In this document: positions 6,452 through 7,316 of the stretch, one piece after another
Layout of the letters: every line of letters begins with the position of its first letter
Numbering within the stretch: position 1 is the stretch's first letter
DNA from: Bacteroidota bacterium
GTDB taxonomy: Bacteria; Bacteroidota; Bacteroidia; Bacteroidales; 4484-276
Assembly: GCA_013203545.1 (NCBI GenBank)
Contig: JABMQA010000670.1
Coordinates: 1-7,316 of the forward strand
Length of the DNA: 7,316 nt
Reading direction: 5' to 3'
Translations under genes and position numbers: made by a program
Notes under the pieces: model-generated
The model's database searches: none
The model's input: the letters and a program-made list of their open reading frames with translations, nothing else
What the model was told of the DNA's origin: nothing

Positions 6452-6490
6452 AGGGACGCCACCCCCTCGTTCCTCGCGGTTTGCGTCCCT
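6452..6490. repeat. GC-rich intergenic inverted repeat
   Basis: AGGGACGC (6452-6459) pairs perfectly with GCGTCCCT (6483-6490) around a 23-nt C-rich loop. It is clearly richer in G and C than the adjoining AT-rich promoter region. It is not a simple terminator: no T tract follows on either strand. It may be a dispersed repeat unit, a structured RNA segment, or part of the outer IS region. A second small stem, GTGATG/CATCAC, lies at 6495-6513. Confidence 0.5.
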
Positions 6491-6557
6491 TACCGTGATG
6501 TGCCATGCATCACTATCATCTATTTCCTCAGTTAAAATCCGGTTTCCATATTTTTAA

Positions 6558-6565
6558 TATATTTG
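6558..6565 (+). promoter_or_regulatory. Bacteroidota-type -7 box upstream of the caspase-like gene
   Basis: TATATTTG fits TAnnTTTG and lies 29 nt before the ATG at 6595, leaving room for a short AT-rich leader. No clear -33 TTTG is visible about 20 nt upstream. The stretch 6414-6594 otherwise contains only the GC-rich inverted repeat and no plausible gene. Confidence 0.45.
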
Positions 6566-6594
6566 TCATCACAATTTATTTAAACCACAGCGAA

Positions 6595-7316
6595 ATGAAA
6601 ACATGCCTAAAATCATTGGTTTTACTTCTTGTTTGTTCGATGATGACTTTTCCGCTTGCAGCCCAGCAACGCGGTTTTCAAAAGGTAGAACTTAAAATCG
6701 ACGGGAAAACCACCACGCTTTATTCCGGCAGCCATGCCCTGGTTATCGGTGTGAGCAATTATTCAAACGGCTGGCCCGATTTGCCGGGAGTAAAAAACGA
6801 CATCCGTGAGGTAAAGGCAGCCCTCGAAAAAAATGACTTTAACGTTACTGTGGTAGAAGATGCCAATGACAAAGAAATTGAAACAGCTATCGATAATTTC
6901 ATCGAAGAGTATGGGGTTAATGCCAACAACCGGCTACTCGTTTATTTTGCCGGCCATGGCCATACCATGAAGGCTCCGGATGGACGTGAACTCGGATATA
7001 TTGTACCCGCCAATGCGCCGCTGCCGGATGTGAACAGTAGCAGGTTCCATCAAAAAGCCATCAGTATGCGTAAGTTTGATTCATGGGCCAGGGACATCCT
7101 CTCCAAACATGCAATTTTCCTATTCGATGCCTGTTTTTCGGGCAGTCTTTTTAACCTGAGCCGGGCGGTGCCGGCAGCCATCAATTACAATACCAGCAAA
7201 GCGGTAAGGCAGTTTATTACCTCCGGAAGCGCCAAGGAACAGGTACCCGACCGAAGCCTTTTCAGGGAATATTTCGTGAAAGCCATCACCACCGGCGATG
7301 CCGATGCCAATAAGGA
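6595..7316 (+). CDS. Exported caspase-like protein (peptidase C14 fold), partial at window end
   Basis: The reading frame is open from the ATG at 6595 to the window edge, with 240 complete codons and no stop. Residues 1-23 are a signal peptide (Lys-rich start, LVLLLVC core, PLAA-Q cleavage site) with no lipobox, so the protein should be exported to the periplasm or beyond. A caspase p20-like domain follows at about 46-230. It begins with HALVIGVSNY and PGVKNDIREVKAAL, and the catalytic His is H121 in YFAGHGH and the catalytic Cys C180 in FDACFSG. Both are intact, so a cysteine peptidase with caspase-type specificity is plausible. Members of this family often carry additional C-terminal domains, and these would lie beyond the window. 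It sits downstream of the IS/RIT block with its own promoter-like box. Its substrate, and any link to the LytTR system, are unknown. Confidence 0.88.
   Translation, partial: MKTCLKSLVLLLVCSMMTFPLAAQQRGFQKVELKIDGKTTTLYSGSHALVIGVSNYSNGWPDLPGVKNDIREVKAALEKNDFNVTVVEDANDKEIETAIDNFIEEYGVNANNRLLVYFAGHGHTMKAPDGRELGYIVPANAPLPDVNSSRFHQKAISMRKFDSWARDILSKHAIFLFDACFSGSLFNLSRAVPAAINYNTSKAVRQFITSGSAKEQVPDRSLFREYFVKAITTGDADANK

Overview
The window looks like chromosomal DNA from a member of the Bacteroidota. Four things suggest this: a LytTR response regulator next to a periplasmic 'two-component regulator propeller' sensor, promoter-like TAnnTTTG boxes upstream of genes (TAACTTTG at 117-124, TATATTTG at 6558-6565), weak or absent Shine-Dalgarno sequences on most genes, and an exported caspase-like protein. 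The genus cannot be told from the sequence alone.

Layout. (1) 130-924 is an intact LytTR-family response regulator. It is followed after 1 nt by the start of its probable partner, a secreted or membrane-anchored propeller sensor (from 926). Only about 304 native residues of the sensor remain before it is cut at 1838/1839. (2) 1839-5341 is a 3,503-bp Recombinase-In-Trio (RIT) element. It carries three consecutive, overlapping tyrosine recombinase genes in one orientation (ritA-, ritB- and ritC-like, 1988-5234) between two inverted 99-bp ends. Each end has a perfectly conserved outer 31-bp block, a 41-nt unconserved spacer and an inner 27-bp block (22 of 27 identical). The ends are built from short iterons (TTATGSAAAG / CTTTRCATAA) that are probably recombinase-binding sites. 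The ritA-like gene is broken by a -1 frameshift between its catalytic Arg/Lys and the HxxR...H...Tyr half. (3) 5342 to about 6413 is the 5' part of an IS4-family DDE transposase on the minus strand. It is cut by the right end of the RIT element just after the catalytic Glu, and the remaining reading frame runs on into the RIT terminus. (4) 6414-6594 is intergenic, with a GC-rich 8-bp-stem structure and a promoter-like box. (5) 6595 to the window end is the start of an exported caspase-fold (peptidase C14-like) protein with an intact His/Cys dyad, running off the window.

How it fits together. The RIT element is the main story. Its left flank is a sensor gene and its right flank is a transposase gene, and neither gene continues on the other side. 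This is therefore not a clean insertion. Either sequence was lost next to the element (deletion, or recombination between RIT copies), or the assembly joined flanks of two different copies. The three recombinases probably act together on the iteron-bearing ends, and overlapping start/stop codons suggest coupled translation. The response regulator appears to have lost its adjacent sensor's kinase region, so it is either orphaned or served by another kinase. Any functional link between the regulator and the caspase-like gene is speculative.
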